The translations under genes were made by a program, and so were the position numbers. A stretch of 64,000 nt of DNA from JABSSA01 sp039960995 (GTDB lineage: Bacteria > Pseudomonadota > Alphaproteobacteria > Rhodobacterales > Rhodobacteraceae), in contig JBDVKF010000027.1 of NCBI GenBank assembly GCA_039960995.1, positions 23,520 through 87,519 on the forward strand, in the 5' to 3' direction. Position 1 is the first letter of the stretch. The number at the start of each line of letters is the position of its first letter. The notes under the pieces are model-generated. The model was not told the DNA's origin. It saw only the letters and a program-made list of their open reading frames with translations, and ran no database searches. Shown here piece by piece: positions 53,890-62,282 of the stretch.

Positions 53890-55233
53890 ATGGCTGGAAT
53901 TCCACACGACCACTACGAACCGAAGACTGACTGGGAAAAAGGTCTGGCCAAGCGCCTGCCGATCCTTGGTCTTCTGTATGATACGTTGATGATCCCCACA
54001 CCCAAGAACCTCAATTGGATGTGGATTTGGGGCATCGTTCTGACGTTTTGTCTGGCGCTGCAAATCGTGACGGGCATCGTTCTTGTCATGCACTACACGC
54101 CACATGTCGATTTGGCGTTTGCATCGATTGAACACATCATGCGCAATGTGAATGGCGGACATATGATCCGATATCTTCACATGAATGGTGCATCACTGTT
54201 CTTTGTCGCTGTTTATGCCCACATCTTCCGTGGCCTTTATTACGGATCATATAAGGCGCCGCGTGAAATCACGTGGATCATTGGGATGCTCATCTATCTG
54301 ATGATGATGGGTACAGCCTTTATGGGTTATGTTTTGCCTTGGGGTCAGATGTCATTCTGGGGTGCGACAGTGATTACAGGCCTGTTTGGCGCGATCCCGT
54401 TTATTGGTGAGAGCATCCAAACGTGGCTGTTGGGCGGACCTGCAGTGGACAATGCCACACTGAACCGCTTCTTCTCTTTGCACTATTTGCTACCATTTGT
54501 GATCGCAGGTCTTGTTGTTGTTCACATTTGGGCCTTCCACACGACGGGCAACAACAACCCGACTGGTGTCGAAGTGCGCCGCACATCCAAAGAAGACGCA
54601 GCCAAAGACACGTTGCCGTTTTGGCCGTATTTTGTGATCAAAGACATCTTTGCTCTGGCCGTGATTTTGGTGGTCTTCTTCGCGATTGTCGGCTTCATGC
54701 CGAACTACTTGGGTCACCCAGATAACTATCTGGAAGCGAACCCGCTTTCCACACCAGCGCATATTGTGCCGGAATGGTACTTCTTGCCGTTCTACGCGAT
54801 CTTGCGTGCTTTCACCCCTGACGTTTGGGTTGTGATGTTCGCAACGTGGATCACTGGCGGCATCGTAACGGCCAAGTTCTTTGGTGTTCTTGCGATGTTT
54901 GGTGCGATTGCGGTTATGGCTTTGGCTCCTTGGTTGGACACATCCAGCGTGCGTTCGGGTCGATTCCGTCCGATGTTCAAATGGTGGTTTGCCCTGTTGG
55001 TGATCGATTTCTTTGTCCTAATGTGGGCAGGTGCGATGCCGGCAGAAGAACCGTTTTCAACCATCTCACTGATCGCTTCGGCATACTGGTTCATCTATTT
55101 TTTGGTCATCCTGCCACTGCTTGGCGTGATCGAAAAACCAGATGCGCAACCAGCGACCATCGAAGAAGATTTCAAAGCGCATTACGGCGACGCATCGGAC
55201 AAACCATCGTCCTCAGCGCAACCGGCAGAATAA
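53890..55233 (+). CDS. petB: Cytochrome b subunit of the bc1 complex
   Basis: A 447-residue integral protein with eight membrane helices, in the single-chain bacterial/mitochondrial form. Heme-ligand helices (NVNGGHMIRYLHMNGASLFF and AFHTTGNNNP region) and the Qo PEWY motif (PEWYFLPFYAILRAF) are present. Located 11 bases after petA and 14 before petC. It carries hemes bL and bH and both quinone sites. Confidence 0.98.
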   Translation: MAGIPHDHYEPKTDWEKGLAKRLPILGLLYDTLMIPTPKNLNWMWIWGIVLTFCLALQIVTGIVLVMHYTPHVDLAFASIEHIMRNVNGGHMIRYLHMNGASLFFVAVYAHIFRGLYYGSYKAPREITWIIGMLIYLMMMGTAFMGYVLPWGQMSFWGATVITGLFGAIPFIGESIQTWLLGGPAVDNATLNRFFSLHYLLPFVIAGLVVVHIWAFHTTGNNNPTGVEVRRTSKEDAAKDTLPFWPYFVIKDIFALAVILVVFFAIVGFMPNYLGHPDNYLEANPLSTPAHIVPEWYFLPFYAILRAFTPDVWVVMFATWITGGIVTAKFFGVLAMFGAIAVMALAPWLDTSSVRSGRFRPMFKWWFALLVIDFFVLMWAGAMPAEEPFSTISLIASAYWFIYFLVILPLLGVIEKPDAQPATIEEDFKAHYGDASDKPSSSAQPAE

Positions 55234-55247
55234 GGAGGCGCAGTACA

Positions 55248-56087
55248 ATGTTGAAACGCATCGCACTTAGCGCAGCACTTGCCATCGGTCTTACTGGTGG
55301 AGCCTATGCAGCCGGAGCAGAAGTTCACGTCGAAGACTTTGACTTTTCGTTCCAGGGTCCGTTTGGGGCATATGATCAGAACCAATTGCAACGCGGATTG
55401 CAGATTTACACAGAAATCTGCTCTGCGTGCCATGGTCTGAAATTTGTACCTATTCGGTCATTGGGCGACGAAGGTGGCCCGCATCTACCCGAAGATCAGG
55501 TTTTTGCTTATGCTGAATTCTACGAAGTCTTTGATGCTGATCTGGACGATTTTCGCCCGGCCAAGCCGACGGATCACTTTCCTGAAAGCCAGCTGGAAAA
55601 CGCTCCTGACCTGAGCCTGATGGCGAAAGGCCGCGCCGGATTTCATGGACCTTACGGATTGGGCATCAACCAATTCATCAAAGGAATGGGCGCACCTGAA
55701 TATATCGCCACGCTTTTGACCAGCTACGAGGATCCGCCGGAATGTACCCCGGATGATATGGATGGCAACTACAACGCAGCTTTTGCGTCTGGGGCGTATC
55801 CTGACGAATGCAAAGACGATGATGGCAATCACCTGTATCCGGGATCTTGGATCGCGATGGGTCAGCCACTTTGGGGTGACGACGTGGAATTTGCCGATGG
55901 ACATTCCACGGATATTGAGCACCTCGCAGAAGATGTGGCTGCCTTCCTGATGTGGACAGCAGAACCCAAAATGATGGCCCGCAAACAGGCAGGGTTCGTT
56001 GGTGTGTTTTTCCTGACCGTCCTGTCGGTTCTTCTGTATTTTACGAACAAACGTCTGTGGGCTCCGATCAAAGGCAAAGATCACTAA
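55248..56087 (+). CDS. petC: Cytochrome c1
   Basis: A 279-residue protein with signal peptide (MLKRIALSAALAIGLTGGAYA), heme-binding C58-x2-C61-H62 (CSACHG), and a C-terminal membrane anchor (GFVGVFFLTVLSVLLYF). A second cysteine pair (PPECTPDD and DECKDDDG) is probably a disulfide, as known in Rhodobacter. Strong AAGGAGG ribosome site. Followed by a strong terminator. Confidence 0.97.
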   Translation: MLKRIALSAALAIGLTGGAYAAGAEVHVEDFDFSFQGPFGAYDQNQLQRGLQIYTEICSACHGLKFVPIRSLGDEGGPHLPEDQVFAYAEFYEVFDADLDDFRPAKPTDHFPESQLENAPDLSLMAKGRAGFHGPYGLGINQFIKGMGAPEYIATLLTSYEDPPECTPDDMDGNYNAAFASGAYPDECKDDDGNHLYPGSWIAMGQPLWGDDVEFADGHSTDIEHLAEDVAAFLMWTAEPKMMARKQAGFVGVFFLTVLSVLLYFTNKRLWAPIKGKDH

Positions 56088-56115
56088 CCCTTCTTCGGAA
56101 TTGAACAACAGAAGC

Positions 56116-56144
56116 CCCTGCAGTCCTCACTGCAGGGTTTTTTT
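56116..56144 (+). terminator. Intrinsic terminator of petABC
   Basis: CCCTGCAGT (116-124 of this stretch) pairs perfectly with ACTGCAGGG around CCTC, followed by seven T. It lies 28 bases after the petC stop. Confidence 0.92.
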
Positions 56145-56187
56145 CTTTGTCAGGGCATCGTCTAAGGTCACCCATAGGGAGACGGTC

Positions 56188-57393
56188 ATGCCACGGGACA
56201 TCAAAGGGTTCGATCTAAACGCGATTGATGCAGAGTTCATTGCTGACCCGCATCCCACGCTGCATGCGTTGCGAACACATGATCCTGTGCATCAAAACCC
56301 AGACGGGTCGGTTTATCTGACGCGTTATGCGGATTGCCAGAAAGTGTACCAATCCCGCGAGATGTTATCCGACAAGGCAGAGGCATTTGGTGAAAAGTTC
56401 GGGAAATGCCCTTTGTTCGAACACCATACAACCAGCCTTGTTTTTAATGACCCGCCTTATCACACAGTAGTGCGCAAGCTCATCTCTGCCGCGTTTACAC
56501 CGCGCAAGCTTGCCGAATTCGAACCTTTGATTGTCCAGATCGTTGACCGCTTGTTGGATCGGGTCGAAGACATGAGGCAGCTTGATCTGATCAACGATTT
56601 CGCCAAGGTTCTGCCGACCGAAGTTATTTCGATAATGTTGGGTATCCCAGAAAGCTATCAGGCGCGGTTGAGAGGGTATTCAATCGCCATCCTCGGTGCG
56701 TTGGATCCAGTTGTGTCGGCCGACCGCATGCAGGCTGGCAATCAAGCTGTTCACGAGTTTTCGGAAATCTTGAACGATCTGATCAACCACCGCCGCGCAA
56801 ATCCAGACGGTGCATCAAAAGGCGAAGTCTTGGATTCGCTGATTTTCAGCGAACATGACGGTCGACAATTGACGCAAAAAGAGCTGATCCAAAACTGTAT
56901 TTTCCTTTTGAATGCCGGGCACGAGACCACAACCAGTTTGGTTGGAAACTCGATTGGTTTACTGTTGGACAACCCCGATCAGCATCAGCTTTTACAAACC
57001 GAACCCGAATTGATTTCGACCATGGTCGAAGAGAGCTTGCGCCTTGAAAGCCCCTTACAGATTGGGAACCGACTGGCGGGTGAAGACATCGACCTTGGGG
57101 ATTATGTGATCAAAAAGGGAACCTATATTCATACCTCAATTGCGGCGGCCAATCGTGATCCTGCGCAATTTGCAAACCCCGACACGTTCAACATCCGCCG
57201 CACGCCAAATCGGCATATTGCTTTCATTTCGGGAATTCACGTGTGCCTTGGTGCAACGCTTGCCAGAATTGAGGGGCGCATAGCGTTGGGCCGATTTGTT
57301 CAACGCTTTCCAAACCTTGCCCAAGCTGGCCCACGCACGCACCTTCCTCTGGCGCGGTTTCGCGGCTACACAGAATTTCCGATTTCGGTTTAA
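56188..57393 (+). CDS. Cytochrome P450
   Basis: A 401-residue soluble bacterial P450. I-helix oxygen motif NAGHETTTSL, ExxR in EESLRLESP, and the heme loop FISGIHVCLGAT with C353 as the iron ligand. The start follows a GGGAGA ribosome site. No ferredoxin or reductase gene is adjacent, so redox partners are elsewhere. The substrate is unknown; the sequence resembles the broad group of unspecialised alphaproteobacterial P450s. Convergent with mtaB, overlapping by 4 bases. Confidence 0.93.
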   Translation: MPRDIKGFDLNAIDAEFIADPHPTLHALRTHDPVHQNPDGSVYLTRYADCQKVYQSREMLSDKAEAFGEKFGKCPLFEHHTTSLVFNDPPYHTVVRKLISAAFTPRKLAEFEPLIVQIVDRLLDRVEDMRQLDLINDFAKVLPTEVISIMLGIPESYQARLRGYSIAILGALDPVVSADRMQAGNQAVHEFSEILNDLINHRRANPDGASKGEVLDSLIFSEHDGRQLTQKELIQNCIFLLNAGHETTTSLVGNSIGLLLDNPDQHQLLQTEPELISTMVEESLRLESPLQIGNRLAGEDIDLGDYVIKKGTYIHTSIAAANRDPAQFANPDTFNIRRTPNRHIAFISGIHVCLGATLARIEGRIALGRFVQRFPNLAQAGPRTHLPLARFRGYTEFPISV

Positions 57394-58637
57394 GCGGTCA
57401 GTCTAGCGTTTTGAACTGACGCAATTGTCGCCTGAACAATGTCGCCTTCGGTTTGAGGCGCTTCAAAGTGTACTTCGGCAAAGTGTTCTGTCCGGCCCAT
57501 GGACGGGCTTTCCATCAATATTGAATGGTTGCGCCCGACCTGGGCATTCAGATGCCGTTCTACCGCCGCCTCACCCGCTGCGCGCAATGCAGCGGCACGT
57601 GCTTTGATCAGGGGGCCGGTGACTTGGGGCATCCGCGCCGCAGGCGTTCCGGGACGTGGTGAATACGGAAAGACATGCAGCCATGTCAAATCGCAGTCTT
57701 TGACCAACTTCATAGAGTTTTCGAAATGCGCATCGGTTTCAGTCGGGAATCCCGCAATAATATCCGCCCCAAATGTCATGTCTGGCCGAACCTTGCGCGC
57801 GTCTTCCACAAAGTGGATGGCGTCGTCCCGCAAATGACGCCGTTTCATACGCTTTAAAATCAAGTCATCGCCATGCTGCAAAGACAGATGAAGATGTGGC
57901 ATCAACCGTGGCTGCGTGGCGATCGCTTCCATCAAAGCCGGATCCACCTCGATTGAATCGATCGAACTGATGCGAAGGCGGGGCAAATCCGGCACCAGTT
58001 TCAATATGCGCGCAACCAAATCGCCCAAACTCGGATTGGCCGGAAGATCAGCGCCCCAAGACGTAAGATCGACGCCCGTTAGAACGACTTCGTTGAACCC
58101 TTTGTCCACAAGGCGCTTGATTTGATCAACCACGACACCCGCCGGAACCGATCTGGAATTACCACGGCCATACGGAATAATGCAGAACGTACACCGATGA
58201 TCGCAGCCGTTTTGAACCTGCACATAGGCTCGGCTGCGCGTCCCAAAACCGTCGATCAAATGCCCAGCCGTTTCTGTGACAGACATGATGTCGTCGACCT
58301 GCACCGGTTCAGTTCCAAAGTCACCGGCAAGACTGCGCCACGTTTCGGCCTGCATCTTTTCGGTATTGCCGATGACAAAATCGACCTCATCCATAGATGA
58401 AAATGTTTCTGGTTCAATCTGCGCGGCGCATCCGGTCACAATCACCTGAGCATTAGGGTTATCACGTCGCAGCTTGCGAATTTCCTGCCGCGCTTTGCGC
58501 ACGGCTTCGCTGGTCACGGCACAAGTGTTCACAATAAACGCGTTCTCAAGCCCGGCTTGTTCGGCCAAATCTTTCATGGCCTCGCTTTCATACGCGTTCA
58601 GACGGCACCCAAGTGTTGTGAACCGAGGCGCGCTCAT
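57390..58637 (-). CDS. mtaB: tRNA (t6A37) methylthiotransferase MtaB
   Basis: A 415-residue radical-SAM methylthiotransferase that adds methylthio to t6A37 of tRNA. N-terminal cluster cysteines C11, C39 and C70; radical-SAM cysteines C145, C149 and C152 (CDHRCTFC). The CRLN start and TGVDLTSWG fit MtaB rather than MiaB or RimO. The TRAM domain at the end is short or degenerate. Its start overlaps the dapF stop by 4 bases. Confidence 0.9.
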   Translation of the reverse strand: MSAPRFTTLGCRLNAYESEAMKDLAEQAGLENAFIVNTCAVTSEAVRKARQEIRKLRRDNPNAQVIVTGCAAQIEPETFSSMDEVDFVIGNTEKMQAETWRSLAGDFGTEPVQVDDIMSVTETAGHLIDGFGTRSRAYVQVQNGCDHRCTFCIIPYGRGNSRSVPAGVVVDQIKRLVDKGFNEVVLTGVDLTSWGADLPANPSLGDLVARILKLVPDLPRLRISSIDSIEVDPALMEAIATQPRLMPHLHLSLQHGDDLILKRMKRRHLRDDAIHFVEDARKVRPDMTFGADIIAGFPTETDAHFENSMKLVKDCDLTWLHVFPYSPRPGTPAARMPQVTGPLIKARAAALRAAGEAAVERHLNAQVGRNHSILMESPSMGRTEHFAEVHFEAPQTEGDIVQATIASVQNARLTA

Positions 58638-59458
58638 TTTAAGGCTTCCAAAAAATCCGCTGTGATTTCGCCTGTAAAGACATGCATCGTCTGGCCTGTC
58701 ATCCACACGCCATCATCGCGCCAATCTACGTGCAAAGTGCCACCGTCAAGATCGATGCGCACGGATCGCCCGGTCAGGCCACGTCGCGCCGCCGCAACCG
58801 CAGCCGCACAGGACGAAGACCCTGACGCCAAAGTGATTCCAACACCACGTTCCCAAACACGCATACGGATATGATCCATGCCCACAATTTGTGCCACCTG
58901 AACATTGGTGCGTTCCGGGTAAAGCGGATGATGCTCGATATCTGAGCCAAACCGTTCTAGGTCGACGTTATCGACATTTTCGACAAAAAACGTGCAATGC
59001 GGATTGCCCATCCCAGTCGCAGTCGGTGCGCCGTCAATCGGCAATTCCAGCGTGTCCATGTCTTTGGCCAACGGAATGTCCGACCATTCGGTCTGAGGAT
59101 GCCCCATATTGACGGCGGTCAGACCGTCTCCAACATCTTGCGCCAGCAAAGTGCCGCGGTCCGTTGTCATCGTCAGGGCTGTCGCACCAGACTCGTCCAT
59201 CAACCATCGCGCAATACAACGTGTTGCATTCCCGCAGGCAGCCGACGTCGTTCCATCCGCGTTCCAAAACGTCAGGTGAACATCCGCAGACCCATCGGTC
59301 AGCACTGCAAGCTGATCAAACCCGACGCCGGTATGACGATTGCCCAAAGCCGTGGCCAAAGTAGGCGTCACCTCGATAGCGCGCGCACGCGCATCCAAAA
59401 CGACAAAATCGTTCCCCAACCCATGCATCTTCATGAAGGGCAAACTTGTGCGACCCAT
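58634..59458 (-). CDS. dapF: Diaminopimelate epimerase
   Basis: A 274-residue enzyme of lysine and peptidoglycan synthesis. Catalytic cysteines C75 (SAACGNATR) and C217 (ASGSSSCAAA); PFMKMHGLGNDFVVLD at the N-terminus. Two upstream ATGs (to 59476) are possible; 59458 was chosen from the usual family start. The residue after ERGVG is Ile where many homologues have Glu, which may be normal for the group. Operon with mtaB. Confidence 0.93.
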   Translation of the reverse strand: MGRTSLPFMKMHGLGNDFVVLDARARAIEVTPTLATALGNRHTGVGFDQLAVLTDGSADVHLTFWNADGTTSAACGNATRCIARWLMDESGATALTMTTDRGTLLAQDVGDGLTAVNMGHPQTEWSDIPLAKDMDTLELPIDGAPTATGMGNPHCTFFVENVDNVDLERFGSDIEHHPLYPERTNVQVAQIVGMDHIRMRVWERGVGITLASGSSSCAAAVAAARRGLTGRSVRIDLDGGTLHVDWRDDGVWMTGQTMHVFTGEITADFLEALK

Positions 59459-59571
59459 TTCCGCCATGGGGGGCATATAGCTGTGCCCGAAGAACTAATC
59501 CAGTATCTTACAGAAAAAGAGATTTATTGGGCTTGACCGCGACCAATGACCTTTCTAGATAGGCGCCTCGT

Positions 59572-59647
59572 GGGCCGTTAGCTCAGTTGGTAGAGCAACT
59601 GACTTTTAATCAGTAGGTCGCAGGTTCGAACCCTGCACGGCTCACCA
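59572..59647 (+). tRNA. tRNA-Lys (anticodon TTT)
   Basis: A complete 76-base cloverleaf with encoded CCA. Acceptor GGGCCGT/ACGGCTC (one G-T pair), D arm with GTTGGTAGAGC, anticodon stem ACTGA/TCAGT with loop CTTTTAA (TTT at 59605-59607), T arm GCAGG-TTCGAAC-CCTGC. It marks the border between core genes and the accessory tail. Confidence 0.97.
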
Positions 59648-59789
59648 CTTTATTCAATTTGTCAGTAGACCATAACAGTGCAGATTTGGAGCATAAGCTT
59701 GCAGATCTGTCCGTTTGGTTTGGTTTCACGACCAATTTGAGACTGAAATCGAGATGACTCCTCGCTTTGGGTTAGCAGAGACAATCTCG

Positions 59790-59863
59790 TTGGACCGTTG
59801 AGTTGGTAAGGCAGCGCTTTTTGGCAGCGTGTATCGTAAGTTCGAATCCTACCATCCCAGCCA
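59790..59863 (+). pseudogene. Degenerate tRNA-Gln-like sequence (anticodon TTG)
   Basis: The 3' part is tRNA-like: GGTAAGGCAGCGC, anticodon stem GCGCT/AGCGT with loop TTTTGGC (TTG), a T arm with TTCGAAT, and CATCCCAG-CCA at the end. The 5' acceptor strand (TTGGACC) fails to pair with the 3' strand at three positions, the D stem is two G-T pairs, and the T stem has an A-C mismatch. Most likely a decayed tRNA-Gln copy or an attachment-site remnant, not a working tRNA. Confidence 0.6.
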
Positions 59864-59880
59864 GCTTTCCTGTTGTGTCA

Positions 59881-59944
59881 TCCGGCGTGAATCGCAACTT
59901 GTCCGGCGAGAAACGCAACTTGTGTCGGGTAAGAACGCGATTTT
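59881..59944 (+). repeat. Three imperfect tandem repeats of 21-22 bases
   Basis: Units at 59881-59901, 59902-59922 and 59923-59944. The first two share TCCGGCG at the start and CGCAACTTG at the end and differ at about two to three positions; the third is more divergent (GTCGGGTAAGAACGCG). Repeats of this size inside a TGT-starting end are typical of IS21-family termini; TGTGTCA at 59874 precedes the first unit. Confidence 0.6.
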
Positions 59945-60250
59945 GTGCGTTTTCTCCTGATTTTCGGGCTTTTGTTTGGCCTAGCAAGCGTGTTCCGAAT
60001 TTCCGAAAAACGCCCCGAGTAATGGCCCCTCGCGGCCCAAAGCCGACCTTGACCGATCCCGACGATGCCGCATCGCAGCTTTCCCAAAGCGGACTTTGGC
60101 AGTGGGGCGCAGCACTTACGTGGGGCCGATGACTGCAATGCGGGACTTTTCTGCCGTTCAAGATGACGGAGTATTGCGAAACTCTCGACTTTGTTTTCAA
60201 GCTGCTGTTGATGTCGTATTACAAATTGAGAAGGTGGGGACCAAACAGAA

Positions 60251-60718
60251 ATGCATCATGATTATTCTGATATCACAAGTCTCACCGACGCCAGCCCAAA
60301 GTGGCATGATGAAAACGGTGTTCCAAGATATTGCGACTTCCACCCAGATCAAATGGCAAACATTTACGCCTCTGAAGCAGTCTTGGCCTCCATTGAGTGT
60401 CAAGCATGTAGGACCGAGTTTCGCGTCGCATTTTCCGAATTAAATCAGAGACATAAACTGTGGGATGAGGGGCAAAAAGAGAGAGTAGCGTTCCTCTCTG
60501 ACCTGATTTTAGATCGAACTTTGCATTATGGCGACCCGCCAAACACAAGGTGCTGTGATGCAGGCCCTTCCATGAACAGTATTCCCATTTCTGTCATCGA
60601 GTACTGGATTAAGCCCTACATTCGGATGGAGCGAGGCCAGCCAATCCGGGACCCATCATTGCTGAATTGGACGCGAGAAAGAGACTTCGAATTGTCGATC
60701 ACGAAGGGCAAAACTTAA
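60251..60718 (+). CDS. Hypothetical protein with zinc-ribbon-like cysteines
   Basis: A 155-residue soluble protein. YCDFHPDQMANIYASEAVLASIECQACRTEF has CxxxH and CxxC spacing that could bind a metal, and a second segment (TRCCDAGPSMNSIPISVIEYW) holds a CC pair. I recall similar uncharacterised proteins in accessory regions of proteobacteria but no function. ATG follows GGTGGGGA at about 10 bases. Convergent with the lectin-like gene. Confidence 0.65.
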   Translation: MHHDYSDITSLTDASPKWHDENGVPRYCDFHPDQMANIYASEAVLASIECQACRTEFRVAFSELNQRHKLWDEGQKERVAFLSDLILDRTLHYGDPPNTRCCDAGPSMNSIPISVIEYWIKPYIRMERGQPIRDPSLLNWTRERDFELSITKGKT

Positions 60719-60787
60719 ACAAGTTCTTTCGAGTGAAAGGGTAGCTTAGGGCTCATAGCAGCCGTTCAGCTTGATGGATTGCAGCTG

Positions 60788-60812
60788 CCCCTGACCCGCA
60801 AAAGATCAGGGG
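60788..60812. terminator. Hairpin between convergent genes
   Basis: CCCCTGA (60788-60794) and TCAGGGG (60806-60812) form a 7-bp stem 7 bases past the stop of the leftward lectin-like gene. The rightward tail (CTTGTTATTATTTT) is T-rich; the leftward tail is not. Confidence 0.45.
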
Positions 60813-60819
60813 CTTGTTA

Positions 60820-61443
60820 TTATTTTACAGCAAAGCAATAGAACAAGCCGTCGCCACCCGTGCCTTGTAGGTTTTCAAGACCGCACCCTCTGGATGGGTG
60901 GGCTGCGCCCCAAGACGTTGGATCGGCACCGCCGCCTGTCCGGTCGTGGTGACCAACCATGGCAGAGCTTTCGGAAGATGCGCTGGTCCAGTCTTCACAG
61001 GCTGGACCGACATACATGCCATCAGCTGTTGATCCAGTCAGGATGTCGTGGCGGTTCGGCGCATCGCCACGACCGTTGATGATTTCACCACTTTCACTGA
61101 TGGAGGCTTCCTTAGTTAGGTTGTTGGCGCTAGCATCATGCAACTGGTCAATGCTCTCCGCAACGATGACGCCATTGGCGTTCATCCATGGACCCGTGCC
61201 GATGCGGTCGCGTGCGTTTTCTGCGCTGGACGACAAATAGGCGGCCCATGTCTTGCCAGTAATACCGGCAGCTTCTGCCAAGGATGTACAATGGGCGTCT
61301 GCACCGGCAAGACCGCCTAAATTGCCTCCGTCGCCGGGATTTACGCTGGTGATAAAGAAACTGGTATTAGCGTCTTGCGCGGCAGAGCTGGTGGCAAAGC
61401 TCATGCAACACGTTGCAGCAACTGCCAAAATTTTAAAAGTCAT
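60820..61443 (-). CDS. Exported lectin-like protein
   Basis: A 207-residue protein with signal peptide (MTFKILAVAATCCMSFATSSAAQ). The mature part opens FFITSVNPGDGGNLGGLAGADAHCTSLA and continues TWAAYLSSS, DRIGTGPW and ends LQGTGGDGLFYCFA. This pattern is seen in a group of secreted bacterial proteins with a C-type-lectin/endostatin-like fold. Four mature cysteines could make two disulfides. Ligand and role unknown; probably periplasmic or surface. Located in the accessory tail. Confidence 0.72.
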   Translation of the reverse strand: MTFKILAVAATCCMSFATSSAAQDANTSFFITSVNPGDGGNLGGLAGADAHCTSLAEAAGITGKTWAAYLSSSAENARDRIGTGPWMNANGVIVAESIDQLHDASANNLTKEASISESGEIINGRGDAPNRHDILTGSTADGMYVGPACEDWTSASSESSAMVGHHDRTGGGADPTSWGAAHPSRGCGLENLQGTGGDGLFYCFAVK

Positions 61444-61459
61444 TGGGAATGACCTTGTT

Positions 61460-61756
61460 TTAGGCGGGGGTTTGTGTGCTCAGAATATCGGACTGTCTTT
61501 GCAGCCCACAAGTGCCAAAATGTCCACACATGAAACCTGCAGCTTTCCGCTGCTCTATGCCACGACAGCCGATACAGCTGCCAGCCCCATCGTCCAAGAA
61601 CAGACCTAGCAGGCCGCAGTCGAAACAGCGGCAACGCGGGACAAACCGGACCTCTATCTCCGACAGCCGAACGGCCGCTCTCGCGTTGAAGGCAAGCAAA
61701 CTGTCCATTGAGGAACAATCATTCGAAGTCAAAGAATTCGCAGATTTCCTTTGCAA
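61460..61756 (-). CDS. Possible small cysteine-rich protein or remnant
   Basis: A 98-residue frame containing RCRCFDCG, SCIGCRG and GHFGTCG, a density of cysteines that looks like a zinc-ribbon protein. It overlaps the 3' end of the kinase-like gene by 38 bases and has no clear ribosome site. It may be a decayed gene or chance. Confidence 0.25.
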   Translation of the reverse strand: MQRKSANSLTSNDCSSMDSLLAFNARAAVRLSEIEVRFVPRCRCFDCGLLGLFLDDGAGSCIGCRGIEQRKAAGFMCGHFGTCGLQRQSDILSTQTPA

Positions 61757-62282
61757 CGTCTGTCGCAGAAAGGCTCGTGTTGTCTATCCGAAGGTAGTTT
61801 TTGTATCCCAGTTCATCGGGAAACGAGTTGAACCGATACTTCTTTTCAACGTCGCGCAAATGACCTTCGGACCAATCGATGTCTCGTTTGGTTGGCTTGT
61901 GAGCCAATCTGTTCTCACCTCGGTTTCGCGTTAGCCGCTCCTCGAATGCCGCCTCAAGTTCCACCCAGAAAATGCTATTTCCAGCCGACCGAAATTGTTC
62001 CGCAACCCCTTCAATGAACTCACGTTCTCCGGGCTCTCCAAAGGCCCAAACGAAGGTGAAAATGTAGCTGTTCTCCTTATCAGCGGCGAAGGCATCGAAG
62101 AACGCGCGCCTTACTTGACCGACGAGATTGCGACCTTGAGAGGTGCCATAGCTGAAATACGGAGCCACGACTTCGATGGCGATGTGATTGTGGAAGAGCT
62201 TGTAGCCCGTGCGCCGCTCAAGCTCCTGGCCTACAGTCATCTTTCCGGCAGCGGGCGGTCCAATTATGAAGATCAATGGCAT
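61719..62282 (-). CDS. P-loop kinase-like protein (AAA/shikimate-kinase-like)
   Basis: A 187-residue protein with an N-terminal P-loop (FIIGPPAAGKMTVGQEL, residues 4-20), followed by KLFHNH and a later RxxxNR-type lid segment (RLTRNRGENR). Size and motifs suggest a nucleoside/small-molecule kinase or chaperone-like ATP-binding protein of the type often labelled AAA family ATPase. Substrate unknown. The usual GKS/GKT is GKM-T here, with Thr one position later, a small departure from consensus. Accessory region. Confidence 0.7.
   Translation of the reverse strand: MPLIFIIGPPAAGKMTVGQELERRTGYKLFHNHIAIEVVAPYFSYGTSQGRNLVGQVRRAFFDAFAADKENSYIFTFVWAFGEPGEREFIEGVAEQFRSAGNSIFWVELEAAFEERLTRNRGENRLAHKPTKRDIDWSEGHLRDVEKKYRFNSFPDELGYKNYLRIDNTSLSATDVAKEICEFFDFE

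Larger units (their letters stand above)
59648..60250 (+). other. Gene-poor stretch after tRNA-Lys
   Basis: 603 bases with no supported gene. Contents in order: about 140 unremarkable bases; a degenerate tRNA-Gln-like sequence (59790-59863); tandem 21-bp repeats (59881-59944); then about 200 bases that resemble non-coding repeated segments I associate with Rhodobacteraceae intergenic regions (from GCGGCCCAAAGCCG near 60030 to TTTCTGCCGTTC near 60160). Open frames here do not look like proteins. Confidence 0.5.

Noticed and set aside
59790..59863. Functional tRNA-Gln
   Set aside because: Acceptor strand mismatches, poor D stem and a T-stem mismatch; kept only as a degenerate tRNA-like sequence.
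59881..59944. Short CRISPR array
   Set aside because: The units are directly abutting with no spacers, and no cas gene is present.
59803..60200. Open frames of 109 and 142 codons on both strands after tRNA-Lys
   Set aside because: They run through the tRNA-like sequence and the tandem repeats; no ribosome site and no motif.
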